Of a stretch of 64,000 bases of DNA, positions 24,216 to 36,418 are shown one piece after another (position 1 is the first letter of the stretch; each line of letters opens with the position of its first letter). Location of the stretch: positions 28,882,025-28,946,024 of the forward strand of contig OU612070.1 in the NCBI GenBank assembly GCA_914767715.1, read 5' to 3'. The notes under the pieces are model-generated. The model did not search any database. It was not told where the DNA came from and saw nothing but the letters and a program-made list of their open reading frames with translations. This stretch comes from Membranipora membranacea. Its lineage: Eukaryota; Bryozoa; Gymnolaemata; Cheilostomatida; Membraniporidae. Both the position numbers and the translations under genes were made by a program.

Positions 24216-24461
24216 CTAACAAAAATAAATTTGAGCTAAATTATTTTTCATCTAGGGTTTGTTGATATTTTCAAAACCAGCAGAATACTAGATTATCTCA
24301 GACAAAAATTTATGTTCAGAAACAGACAAAATATCAAATCTGATCATATTGGACTGCACTTATAATTGTCTCCTGCGTCCTTAAGTTGTCTCCCCTGTTG
24401 GCCCCTGGCAGCAAGATAAGAGTAGAGCTGTAGTAAATATTCACATATATTGCGTAAGAGT

Positions 24462-27400
24462 AAAGGCTATATCCCTACTGTGTGACCTAGTATACAAAAG
24501 GTTATATCCCTACTGTGTGACCTAGTATACAAAAGGTTATATCCCTACTGTGTGACCTAGTATACAAAAGGTTATATCCCTACTGTGTGACCTAGTATAC
24601 AAAAGGCTATATCCCTACTGTGTGACCTAGTATACAAAAGGCTATATCCCTACTATGTGACCTAGTATACAAAAGGCTATATCTCTACTGTGTGACCTAG
24701 TATACAAAAGGTTATATCCCTACTGTGTGACCTAGTATACAAAAGGTTATATCCCTACTATGTGACCTAGTATACAAAAGGCTATATCCCTACTATGTGA
24801 CCTAGTATACAAAAGGCTATATCCCTACTGTGTGACCTAGTATACAAAAGGTTATATCCCTACTGTGTGACCTAGTATACAAAAGGTTATATCCCTACTA
24901 TGTGACCTAGTATACAAAAGGCTATATCTCTACTATGTGACCTAGTATACAAAAGGTTATATCCCTACTGTGTGACCTAGTATACAAAAGGTTATATCCC
25001 TACTGTGTGACCTAGTATACAAAAGGCTATATCCCTACTGTGTGACCTAGTATACAAAAGGCTAAATCCCTACTGTGTGACCTAGTATACAAAAGGCTAT
25101 ATCCCTACTGTGTGACCTAGTATACAAAAGGCTATATCCCTACTATGTGACCTAGTATACAAAAGGCTATATCCCTACTGTGTGACCTAGTATACAAAAG
25201 GCTATATCCCTACTGTGTGACCTAGTATACAAAAGGTTATATCCCTACTATGTGATCTAGTATACAAAAGGTTATATCCCTACTGTGTGACCTAGTATAC
25301 AAAAGGTTATATCCCTACTGTGTGACCTAGTATACAAAAGGTTATATCCCTACTGTGTGACCTAGTATACAAAAGGCTATATCCCTACTGTGTGACCTAG
25401 TATACAAAAGGCTATATCCCTACTGTGTGACCTAGTATACAAAAGGCTATATCCCTACTATGTGACCAAGTATACAAAAGGTTATATCCCTACTGTGTGA
25501 CCTAGTATACAAAAGGCTATATCCCTACTGTGTGACCTAGTATACAAAAGGTTATATCCCTACTATGTGACCTAGTATACAAAAGGCTATATCCCTACTG
25601 TGTGACCTAGTATACAAAAGGTTATATCCCTACTGTGTGACCTAGTATACAAAAGGCTATATCCCTACTATGTGACCTAGTATACAAAAGGTTATATCCC
25701 TACTATGTGACCTAGTATACAAAAGGCTATATCTCTACTGTGTGACCTAGTATACAAAAGGTTATATCCCTACTATGTGACCTAGTATACAAAAGGCTAT
25801 ATCCCTACTGTGTGACCTAGTATACAAAAGGTTATATCCCTACTGTGTGACCTAGTATACAAAAGGCTATATCCCTACCGTGTGACCTAGTATACAAAAG
25901 GTTATATCCCTACTGTGTGACCTAGTATACAAAAGGCTATATCTCTACTGTGTGACCTAGTATACAAAAGGCTATATCCCTACTGTGTGACCTAGTATAC
26001 AAAAGGTTATATCCCTACTATGTGACCTAGTATACAAAAGGCTATATCCCTACTGTGTGACCTAGTATACAAAAGGTTATATCCCTACTATGTGACCTAG
26101 TATACAAAAGGCTATATCTCTACTGTGTGACCTAGTATACAAAAGGCTATATCCCTACTGTGTGACCTAGTATACAAAAGGTTATATCCCTACTGTGTGA
26201 CCTAGTATACAAAAGGTTATATCCCTACTGTGTGACCTAGTATACAAAAGGCTATATCCCTACTGTGTGACCTAGTATACAAAAGGCTATATCCCTACTG
26301 TGTGACCTAGTATACAAAAGGCTATATCCCTACTATGTGACCTAGTATACAAAAGGCTATATCCCTACTGTGTGACCTAGTATACAAAAGGTTATATCCC
26401 TACTGTGTGACCTAGTATACAAAAGGTTATATCCCTACTGTGTGACCTAGTATACAAAAGGCTATATCCCTACTATGTGACCTAGTATACAAAAGGTTAT
26501 ATCCCTACTATGTGACCTAGTATACAAAAGGCTATATCTCTACTGTGTGACCTAGTATACAAAAGGCTATATCCCTACTGTGTGACCTAGTATACAAAAG
26601 GCTATATCCCTACTGTGTGACCTAGTATACAAAAGGCTATATCCCTACTGTGTGACCTAGTATACAAAAGGCTATATCCCTACTGTGTGACCTAGTATAC
26701 AAAAGGCTATATCCCTACTGTGTGACCTAGTATACAAAAGGTTATATCCCTACTGTGTGACCTAGTATACAAAAGGCTATATCCCTACTGTGTGGCCTAG
26801 TATACAAAAGGCTATATCCCAATTGTGTGACCTAGTATACAAAAGGCTATATCTCTACTATGTGACCTAGTATACAAAAGGCTATATCCCTACTATGTGA
26901 CCTAGTATATAAAAGGCTATATCCCTACTATGTGACCTAGTATACAAAAGGCTATATCTCTACTGTGTGACCTAGTATACAAAAGGCTATATCCCTACTG
27001 TGTGACCTAGTATACAAAAGGCTATATCTCTACTATGTGACCTAGTATACAAAAGGCTATATCCCTACTATGTGACCTAGTATACAAAAGGTTATATCCC
27101 TACTATGTGACCTAGTATACAAAAGGCTATATCTCTACTATGTGACCTAGTATACAAAAGGCTATATCCCTACTATGTGACCTAGTATACAAAAGGCTAT
27201 ATCTCTACTATGTGACCTAGTATACAAAAGGCTATATCCCTACTATGTGACCTAGTATACAAAAGGCTATATCCCTACTGTGTGACCTAGTATACAAAAG
27301 GCTATATCCCTACCGTGTGACCTAGTATACAAAAGGCTATATCCCTACTGTGTGACCTAGTATACAAAAGGCTATATCCCTACTGTGTGACCTAGTATAC

Positions 27401-30400
27401 AAAAGGTTATATCCTTACTGTGTGACCTAGTATACAAAAGGCTATATCCCTACTGTGTGACCTAGTATACAAAAGGCTATATCCCTACTGTGTGACCTAG
27501 TATACAAAAGGCTATATCCCTACTGTGTGACCTAGTATACAAAAGGCTATATCCCTACTGTGTGACCTAGTATACAAAAGGCTATATCCCTACTGTGTGA
27601 CCTAGTATACAAAAGGCTATGTCCCTACTGTGTGACCTAGTATACAAAAGGCTATATCCCTACTATGTGACCAAGTATACAAAAGGTTATATCCCTACTA
27701 TGTGACCTAGTATACAAAAGGCTATATCCCTACTATGTGACCTAGTATACAAAAGGCTATATCTCTACTATGTGACCAAGTATACAAAAGGTTATATCCC
27801 TACTATGTGACCTAGTATACAAAAGGCTATATCCCTACTGTGTGACCTAGTATACAAAAGGCTATATCCCTACTGTGTGACCTAGTATACAAAAGGTTAT
27901 ATCCCCACTGTGTGACCTAGTATACAAAAGGCTATATCCCTACTGTGTGACCTAGTATACAAAAGGTTATATCCCCACTGTGTGACCTAGTATACAAAAG
28001 GCTATATCTCTACTATGTGACCTAGTATACAAAAGGCTATATCCCTACTGTGTGACCTAGTATACAAAAGGCTATATCTCTACTATGTGACCTAGTATAC
28101 AAAAGGCTATATCCCCACTGTGTGACCTAGTATACAAAAGGCTATATCTCTACTATGTGACCTAGTATACAAAAGGCTATATCCCTACTGTGTGACCTAG
28201 TATACAAAAGGCTATATCCCTACTGTGTGACCTAGTATACAAAAGGCTATATCTCTACTGTGTGACCTAGTATACAAAAGGCTATATCCCTACTATGTGA
28301 CCTAGTATACAAAAGGCTATATCCCTACTGTGTGACCTAGTATACAAAAGGCTATATCTCTACTGTGTGACCTAGTATACAAAAGGCTATATCCCTACTA
28401 TGTGACCTAGTATACAAAAGGCTATATCCCTACTGTGTGACCTAGTATACAAAAGGCTATATCCCTACTGTGTGACCTAGTATACAAAAGGCTATATCCC
28501 TACTGTGTGACCTAGTATACAAAAGGTTATATCCCTACTGTGTGACCTAGTATACAAAAGGCTATATCCCTACTGTGTGACCTAGTATACAAAAGGCTAT
28601 ATCCCTACTGTGTGACCTAGTATACAAAAGGCTATATCCCTACTGTGTGACCTAGTATACAAAAGGTTATATCCCTACTGTGTGACCTAGTATACAAAAG
28701 GCTATATCCCTACTATGTGACCTAGTATACAAAAGGCTATATCCCTACTGTGTGACCTAGTATACAAAAGGCTATATCCCTACTGTGTGACCTAGTATAC
28801 AAAAGGCTATATCCCTACTGTGTGACCTAGTATACAAAAGGTTATATCCCTACTGTGTGACCTAGTATACAATAGGCTATATCCCTACTGTGTGACCTAG
28901 TATACAAAAGGTTATATCCCTACTGTGTGACCTAGTATACAATAGGCTATATCCCTACTGTGTGACCTAGTATACAAAAGGTTATATCCCTACTGTGTGA
29001 CCTAGTATACAATAGGCTATATCCCTACTGTGTGACCTAGTATACAAAAGGCTATATCCCTACTGTGTGACCTAGTATACAAAAGGCTATATCCCTACTG
29101 TGTGACCTAGTATACAATAGGCTATATCCCTACTGTGTGACCTAGTATACAAAAGGCTATATCCCTACTGTGTGACCTAGTATACAAAAGGCTATATCCC
29201 TACTGTGTGACCTAGTATACAAAAGGTTATATCCCTACTGTGTGACCTAGTATACAAAAGGCTATATCCCTACTGTGTGACCTAGTATACAATAGGCTAT
29301 ATCCCTACTGTGTGACCTAGTATACAAAAGGCTATATCCCTACTGTGTGACCTAGTATACAAAAGGTTATATCCCTACTGTGTGACCTAGTATACAATAG
29401 GCTATATCCCTACTGTGTGACCTAGTATACAAAAGGTTATATCCCTACTGTGTGACCTAGTATACAAAAGGCTATATCCCTACTATGTGACCTAGTACAC
29501 AAAAGGCTATATCCCTACTGTGTGACCTAGTATACAAAAGGTTATATCCCTACTGTGTGACCTAGTATACAAAAGGCTATATCCCTACTATGTGACCTAG
29601 TATACAAAAGGCTATATCCCTACTGTGTGACCTAGTATACAAAAGGCTATATCCCTACTGTGTGACCTAGTATACAATAGGCTATATCCCTACTGTGTGA
29701 CCTAGTATACAAAAGGCTATATCCCTACTATGTGACCTAGTATACAAAAGGCTATATCCCTACTGTGTGACCTAGTATACAATAGGCTATATCCCTACTG
29801 TGTGACCTAGTATACAAAAGGTTATATCCCTACTGTGTGACCTAGTATACAATAGGCTATATCCCTACTGTGTGACCTAGTATACAAAAGGCTATATCCC
29901 TACTGTGTGACCTAGTATACAAAAGGCTATATCCCTACTGTGTGACCTAGTATACAATAGGCTATATCCCTACTGTGTGACCTAGTATACAAAAGGCTAT
30001 ATCCCTACTGTGTGACCTAGTATACAAAAGGCTATATCCCTACTGTGTGACCTAGTATACAAAAGGTTATATCCCTACTGTGTGACCTAGTATACAAAAG
30101 GCTATATCCCTACTGTGTGACCTAGTATACAAAAGGTTATATCCCTACTGTGTGACCTAGTATACAAAAGGTTATATCCCTACTGTGTGACCTAGTATAC
30201 AATAGGCTATATCCCTACTGTGTGACCTAGTATACAAAAGGTTATATCCCTACTGTGTGACCTAGTATACAAAAGGCTATATCCCTACTGTGTGACCTAG
30301 TATACAAAAGGTTATATCCCTACTGTGTGACCTAGTATACAAAAGGTTATATCCCTACTGTGTGACCTAGTATACAATAGGCTATATCCCTACTGTGTGA

Positions 30401-31850
30401 CCTAGTATACAAAAGGTTATATCCCTACTGTGTGACCTAGTATACAAAAGGCTATATCCCTACTATGTGACCTAGTATACAAAAGGCTATATCCCTACTG
30501 TGTGACCTAGTATACAATAGGCTATATCCCTACTGTGTGACCTAGTATACAAAAGGCTATATCCCTACTGTGTGACCTAGTATACAAAAGGTTATATCCC
30601 TACTGTGTGACCTAGTATACAAAAGGCTATATCCCTACTATGTGACCAAGTATACAAAAGGTTATATCCCTACTGTGTGACCTAGTATACAATAGGCTAT
30701 ATCCCTACTGTGTGACCTAGTATACAAAAGGTTATATCCCTACTGTGTGACCTAGTATACAAAAGGCTATATCCCTACTATGTGACCTAGTATACAAAAG
30801 GCTATATCCCTACTGTGTGACCTAGTATACAAAAGGTTATATCCCTACTGTGTGACCTAGTATACAAAAGGCTATATCCCTACTATGTGACCTAGTATAC
30901 AAAAGGCTATATCCCTACTATGTGACCTAGTATACAAAAGGCTATATCCCTACTATGTGACCTAGTATACAAAAGGTTATATCCCTACTGTGTGACCTAG
31001 TATACAAAAGGCTATATCCCTACTGTGTGACCTAGTATACAAAAGGTTATATCCCTACTGTGTGACCTAGTATACAAAAGGCTATATCTCTACTATGTGA
31101 CCTAGTATACAAAAGGCTATATCCCCACTGTGTGACCTAGTATACAAAAGGCTATATCTCTACTATGTGACCTAGTATACAAAAGGCTATATCCCTACTG
31201 TGTGACCTAGTATACAAAAGGCTATATCTCTACTATGTGACCTAGTATACAAAAGGCTATATCCCCACTGTGTGACCTAGTATACAAAAGGCTATATCTC
31301 TACTATGTGACCTAGTATACAAAAGGCTATATCCCTACTATGTGACCTAGTATACAAAAGGCTATATCCCTACTATGTGACCTAGTATACAAAAGGCTAT
31401 ATCCCTACTGTGTGACCTAGTATACAAAAGGCTATATCCCTACTGTGTGACCTAGTATACAAAAGGCTATATCCCTACTGTGTGACCTAGTATACAAAAG
31501 GCTATATCCCTACTATGTGACCTAGTATACAAAAGGTTGTATACCTACTATGTGACCTAGTATACAAAAGGCTATATCCCTACTATGAGACCTAGTATAC
31601 AAAAGGCTATATCCCTACTATGTGACCTAGTATACAAAAGGTTATATACCTACTATGTGACCTAGTATACAAAAGGCTATATCTCTACTGTGTGACCTAG
31701 TATACAAAAGGCTATATCCCTACTATGTGACCTAGTATACAAAATGCTATATACCTACTATGTGACCTAGTATACAAAAGGCTATATCCCTACTATGTGA
31801 CCTAGTATACAAAAGGTTATATCCCTACTATGTGACCTAGTATACAAAAG
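24462..31850. repeat. 35-bp satellite, about 211 tandem copies
   Basis: The unit reads GGCTATATCCCTACTGTG then TGACCTAGTATACAAAA. The register is kept from 24481 to at least 31621: checks every 420 bases land on the same phase, so there is no net insertion or deletion. Variation is concentrated at a few sites, mostly transitions: GGC/GGT, CCC/CTC, CTG/CTA, and an AAAAGG/AATAGG variant found only at 28.87-30.70 kb. Both strands carry stops every unit, so it is not coding. There are no spacers, so it is not a CRISPR array. The edges are sharp. Confidence 0.98.
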
Positions 31851-32194
31851 CTGCAAGTGGCAGGGTCATACCTAATCTTCCTCAGGTCTGGAAATGTTAA
31901 TCTGTCGGCCTCAATCCTGAGGGCCGATCTTCTAATCGATTGATCATTTCAGGTTCAAGACCTCATGTTATGAATAAAGCATACCTTATTGATATGGAAT
32001 CTGTGTGTGAATGAGGTCAAATCTTCTCTTCCGCTTGCAAACTGAGGTTTCCCAGTCCTCACAAATTATCTCTGCAGTTTTTGAGTATTTCTGCATCACA
32101 TAGAACATATCGAAGAGAAAATGAATCAGACAAAGTGAAATTGGATCATGAGTCTGGCACAATCAGGTTTATACCTGAGATCATAAGAACTTAC

Positions 32195-33060
32195 CTGTTT
32201 TTTTCCATCTTGTTGATCAGCTTCCGAGATTATAGAGGCTGACCACCTAAGCCATACGCCCAACAAAATATCACACAGTACGGATATACAGTGGGGACAC
32301 TTCAATTATCGTTATAGTGCCTGGGGTTTTTGATCCAGTGGGGGAAATTCATCATCTGGCCTCCTGCCAATTTTGAATAATTATATAAGCTACAATGTAA
32401 AATAATCATGTAGACATAGCTACCTACAATAGGTCATAATTCATTCTGTTTTATCCCAGAGGCTCATTTCCAATTTTTTTGAAATTTCCAACGTTCAAGC
32501 TATACACCATATCGATGTCATTTTTTGCTAGGATACATAGGCTATGAGTTATCCAGGTTTTAAAATGAGTTTCACCATATAGATTTACATGTGACAATTG
32601 ATAGACGGCTGGTCATCTGTATCTGGTATCTACATGATTATTTTACATTGTAGCTTATATAATTTTTGAAAATTGGCAGGTGGCCAGATGATGAATTTCC
32701 CCCACTGGATCAGGCACTATAACGGTCATTGAAGTGTCCCCTCTGTATATCCTTACTCTGTGAATTATCATGGCAGGCAGTTGTTGGCCTTTTTCTCACC
32801 GATTCTAATTAGTAAGCTATTTTGCTGTAGTGGCTATTGTGGAAGGTACATCTTGATAACATTGTAGCTCTAACAGGATTATAAAATCTGCATATTGCCT
32901 GATCTGGTAGTTGCCCTTTGATGGCACTGGTATGGCCTGTTAATAACCTGAAATAATAATATTGTAACCATAGCAAACATTTTCTATCGTTTATTTAAAG
33001 GAAGTTATAAGAAATTATGGCAACGGTTTTTGGAATGCATTTATATGTGGATTATTCATA
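32195..33060 (-). repeat. Local duplication, copy 1, with exon-like blocks
   Basis: Sequence around 32080-32250 and 32770-33290 reappears, diverged, at 34790-35560. The best conserved block (32890-32948, minus strand) follows an acceptor (TTATTTCAG) and reads LLTGHTSAIKGQLPDQ in an open frame to about 32811. A second block (about 32195-32255) reads SASIISEADQQDGKKQ and ends in CAG|GTAAGT. I do not recognise the protein. The Tc1/mariner MITE at 32289-32745 interrupts this copy only. The stretch 31851-32080 is unremarkable. Confidence 0.45.
32289..32745. mobile_element. Tc1/mariner-type MITE (457 bp) with TA target
   Basis: Long inverted arms (about 32289-32410 and 32630-32745) start CAGTGGGGACACTTCAAT and CAGAGGGGACACTTCAAT, and both continue with CGTTATAGTGCCTG. 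A TA dinucleotide flanks each end, as expected for Tc1/mariner insertion. There is no transposase, so it is non-autonomous. The equivalent position in the duplicated copy near 35.0 kb lacks it. Confidence 0.8.
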
Positions 33061-33289
33061 TAAGGGTATCAAGTGGCCTCGAGTTGATACAGTAGGCTAG
33101 ACAGGGCATGCATTATTGTTTTAGGGTAGACAGTGATGCTATGGATATCAGGCAGAATTTTCACAATAGAGTCTTGCTGAGTTGATCTGCTAAATGAATA
33201 AAATGTACTCAATATCCTATGGTCGAAACAATTGCCTAGTTTTAATTGGATAGTTTGAAGGTGAATAAATTTTAGCTGGCACAAAATTT

Positions 33290-33670
33290 TAGTTAGCTTA
33301 TGTTGTGATCCTATCAAGATAAATGACATGCCCATCTCACGAAATTCATCAGTCAAACTTTTAGGGGTTTGCTTTGACAATCATATGAGATTCAGTGCTC
33401 ATGTTGACTCAGTAATGAGTAAGTTAAGGCCAGCTGTGCATGCCATTATTTGGCTCAGGAAATTTTGGTACTCCTCGTCTAGTCACATTTTATAGATCGA
33501 GAATTTTGTCAGTGATCTCCTACCCAGCGTCAACTTGGTTCCCATACTTGTCAAAAGGGTACAAGGAGATTCTTGAAAGACTACATAAGTTATACCTCAA
33601 GGTTATTTTGCCACTTTTAGAATGTTATAATGAGCGGCTTGCAGCATTAAACAGCGTAGAACATTGAACT
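33290..33670 (+). mobile_element. LINE reverse transcriptase C-terminal relic
   Basis: SVKLLGVCFDNHMRFSAHVD, then VMSKLRPAVHAIIWLR, then in a shifted frame FGTPRLVTFYRSRILSVISY and WFPYLSKGYKEILERLHKL. This is the post-motif-C and thumb region of a LINE reverse transcriptase, from a family different from those at 9 and 53 kb. One frameshift lies near 33455. The stretch 33671-34114 holds nothing else. Confidence 0.8.
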
Positions 33671-34122
33671 AAGGCTGACCCTAAGGCACAAACTATATCA
33701 CCGCCGATTCTTCGGAATGTGGTTAGTGTCTATATCTTGTAACTTTACCCAACTGCTTACCATGTAAGCAACTTGTGCCTCAAAGGGGAAAAAATTAAAC
33801 AAAAACGCTACAAAACAGATAAACTGCACAGTTACCCATGAACTTATTGTTTATAGTCCCATGTCTCTTTTTGTTTCTATGTTGATGTCGTGATGATAAG
33901 TTGTTAAGAAACTGTAGCCATTATAATTGTTATAATTTTAGTTTTATTGTCAGGTCTGTGTTTCTGGAATGTTCATATATTACCTTCCCACATACAACAA
34001 GTAGTCATCTATGTTTACTAGTACTTTTAGCATTTTTACATACCCCTAGATTAGTTTAACTTTGCTTATTTGGGTTGACTGAATTTGACTAGAATCGTTT
34101 TTTCACAAGTCATCGTGGGAGG

Positions 34123-34533
34123 CAGGGGCGTATATTCTAAAAAATTTCACTCACTGACTTTTTAGAGATGAGCATAATGATCGGGCGCAGCCCGATCCAC
34201 ACGCCGTAGGCGTGGCGGGGAGGGTGTGGGAGGGGCGCTTAAGCGCCCTCCCACACGGAAATTTTTGCATATCGGTAGCAAAATAGTGCAAGCAGAGAGG
34301 TATTTCAATAGCTCACTGAGCTGTTGGGTACTTTCAGAAAACAACTCAATAGCAGTAGAAGATTACGGTAAAAATGCTCCAGTTATAAAGCATTAATTTG
34401 AAAAAAAACTGACCCCGAAGGGATTCGAACCCACAACAATCTTATTAACAGTGATTATAAGCCAGACGCTCTACACACTGAGCTATTCAGCCACTCACGG
34501 ACCGTGGGCCGTGAGTGCTAATATACGCCACTG
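34123..34533. mobile_element. hAT-type MITE (411 bp) carrying a tRNA-like module
   Basis: The ends are CAGGGGCGTATATT (left) and CAGTGGCGTATATT (right, inverted), matching at 13 of 14 bases, with a further shared CACTCAC inside. The flanks show the exact 8-bp duplication GTGGGAGG (34115-34122 and 34534-34541). The CAG-N-GGCG terminus and 8-bp target duplication are hAT traits. Inside are three successive GC-rich hairpins (34180-34196, 34200-34214 and 34224-34256) and a minus-strand tRNA-like region. There is no transposase. Confidence 0.88.
34411..34492 (-). other. tRNA-like Pol III module inside the hAT MITE
   Basis: On the minus strand a box A (TAGCTCAGTGT), an exact box B (GGTTCGAATCC) and a run of T after GGTCAG (typical Pol III terminator) are in tRNA order. 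An anticodon-loop-like CTTATAA is present, but the acceptor arms do not pair and there is an extra insert before the T arm, so it is not a working tRNA gene. Confidence 0.65.
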
Positions 34534-34789
34534 GTGGGAGGTTGTGTAAAGTAATGAGTTAGAAAAACTGTTAGCTAGGTGTAAATTCAATTTAGTTCAA
34601 GCCTGAGCCAAAAGCCAAACTTTTCCTACTCATATTGTTTTTACTCCTCCAAGGCAGTAACAAAGTGATCTATGTTTAAATGAGTCAATTTTATATCTAT
34701 GGAAAAATATTCATAATGTGTATTGAACTGTTGTGTCATAGAGGGGATCTCAACAACTTGACTCCTTTCCCCTGATATCTTCACTTCTT

Positions 34790-35560
34790 GAGTATTTCTG
34801 CATCACATAGAACTTATAAAGGAGATATTGATATAGAAAAAGTCAAATTAGATAATGGACTGGCACTATTGAGTTCACACCTGAGATCATAAGAACAGAC
34901 GTGTTTTTCCAACATATTAATCAGCTTTCGAAGTTACAGAGGCTGACCACTAACCACTGAGAGCTGACCGCTGATCATTTTCTAGATCATGGCAATGACA
35001 AACAAGTGCACCAGCTAATTTCCAGCGCGAAGTCCTTTTTGCAATGTTATTTATAGCAGGCAGTTATTTGGCCTTTATTGCACAGCTTCCAATTAGTAGG
35101 ACATTCTATTGCAGCGGGTAACATGGATGGTATCATCAGGGTAAGGTAGCTCTAACATGATTGTATCATCTGTATATTGACTGATCTGGTAGTTGCCCTC
35201 TGATGGCACTGGTATGGCCTGTTAATAACCTGAAATAATATTGTAACAACAACATCTGTTTTCTATTGTATTGAAAGGAAATTATGGCAACGGCTCTTTT
35301 AATGCATTTATATGTTGATTATTCCTAATATGGTGTCAAGTAGCCTCTATAGCTGATAGACTAGACTAGACAGGGAATGAGCTTGTTTTGGCATAGCCAG
35401 TTATGCTATGAATGATAGGCAGAATGTACACAATAGAGTCTTGTAGAGTTAACCTGCTGATTGAAAAAAAATGTACTATAGCATAAACACCGCCTAGTTT
35501 AAATTGATAGTTTGAAGGTAATTTAATTTTAGCTACCAGAAGATTTTAGCTAGCTTCGGT
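34790..35560 (-). repeat. Local duplication, copy 2
   Basis: It parallels 32080-33290: GAGTATTTCTGCATCACATA, GAGATCATAAGAAC, GAGGCTGACCAC, then the block GTTATTAACAGGCCATACC, which is almost unchanged. The splice donor seen in copy 1 is lost here and the open frame stops after a few codons, so any exons are dead in this copy. The MITE of copy 1 is absent. Confidence 0.6.
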
Positions 35561-35687
35561 TGGAACACTTGTACATAAGTTAAGTAAAAAGGGTAGGAAA
35601 ATAATAGCTAGCAACAAAGCTCCCTCTTAGGTATAACAGGGAGAGATCGATGAGTAATTATAGTATGTTATTATATCATATGGCGGC

Positions 35688-35912
35688 TGTATTGAAATGG
35701 ATAGGGCATAAGTCTCTCACTTGAGAGGACCCGTGTTCGATTCCCAGCGGATCACGGTGGTGTCAGGAAGGGCATCTGACCTCAAATGCACCTGTGCCAC
35801 TTTGGTATTCAGTCCGTAGACCCATATTAATGATACTGGAAAAAAAAACCGAATAACATTAAGGTTTCTCACATGCTATCACAGGGTATCGAGACGATAA
35901 ATAAATAAAACG
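35688..35912 (+). mobile_element. tRNA-derived SINE, copy 2
   Basis: GGATAGGGCATAAGTCTC, a box-B-like GTGTTCGATTCCCAG, then GTGGTGTCAGGAAGGGCATC and the same body and tail as 18226-18432. The tail adds AAATAAATAAAA. Together the two copies establish the family. Confidence 0.78.
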
Positions 35913-36178
35913 TGATTTTCTACTATATCATATTCCTTGTTTTCGTCAACCTTCGTCTGTTTGCATTGGTTTTTGTTTAGTAAGTCTTTTTGAACGTGTA
36001 TCAATAATCACCTAGAAATCACATACTTGTGCGTTGTAATGTGACGGTCCCAACATCACGATTCTGTGTGTAGCCCATAGAGTTAAAAACTGTTTTTCAA
36101 ATCTATGGTGTAGCCACATCTTTAGTTGTCCAATGTTAGATGTCAGTCACAGGAACTTCCTGTGATGTCACACAGCAG

Positions 36179-36418
36179 TCACATGGTCATCTGTGTCAGG
36201 TTAGCTGATGGTGTCCTGATGGTGACCTCGGGAATGTAGGCATTCATCACACCGCAGATCATTAGTGTGTCCGCCTTCTCATTGTAGGATATCAGTGTTG
36301 AGATTTCACTACTTTTTCCTCTGTGGATTACGTAGCATTTGATTGGGTCTTCGCTGGATCTTCCTACCACAATTTTTCTTTCATTGATCTTATGTCGATA
36401 CTTATCGATACGATTCAA
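36179..36418 (-). other. Unassigned ORF, possible exon
   Basis: 79 codons are open on the minus strand (with KCYVIHRGKSSEISTL and YIPEVTIRTPSANLTQ). Just upstream on that strand a block reads APVNSTLIPNWTGFVSNITT after a CAG. It is not recognised as any family and may be chance. The rest of 35913-36616 holds nothing I can support. Confidence 0.2.

Noticed and set aside
24462-31850. CRISPR-like array
   Set aside because: Units are contiguous 35-bp tandem repeats without unique spacers, in an animal genome.
34411-34492. Functional tRNA with TAT anticodon
   Set aside because: Acceptor arms do not pair, the T stem is imperfect, and an insert precedes the T arm. It lies inside a MITE.
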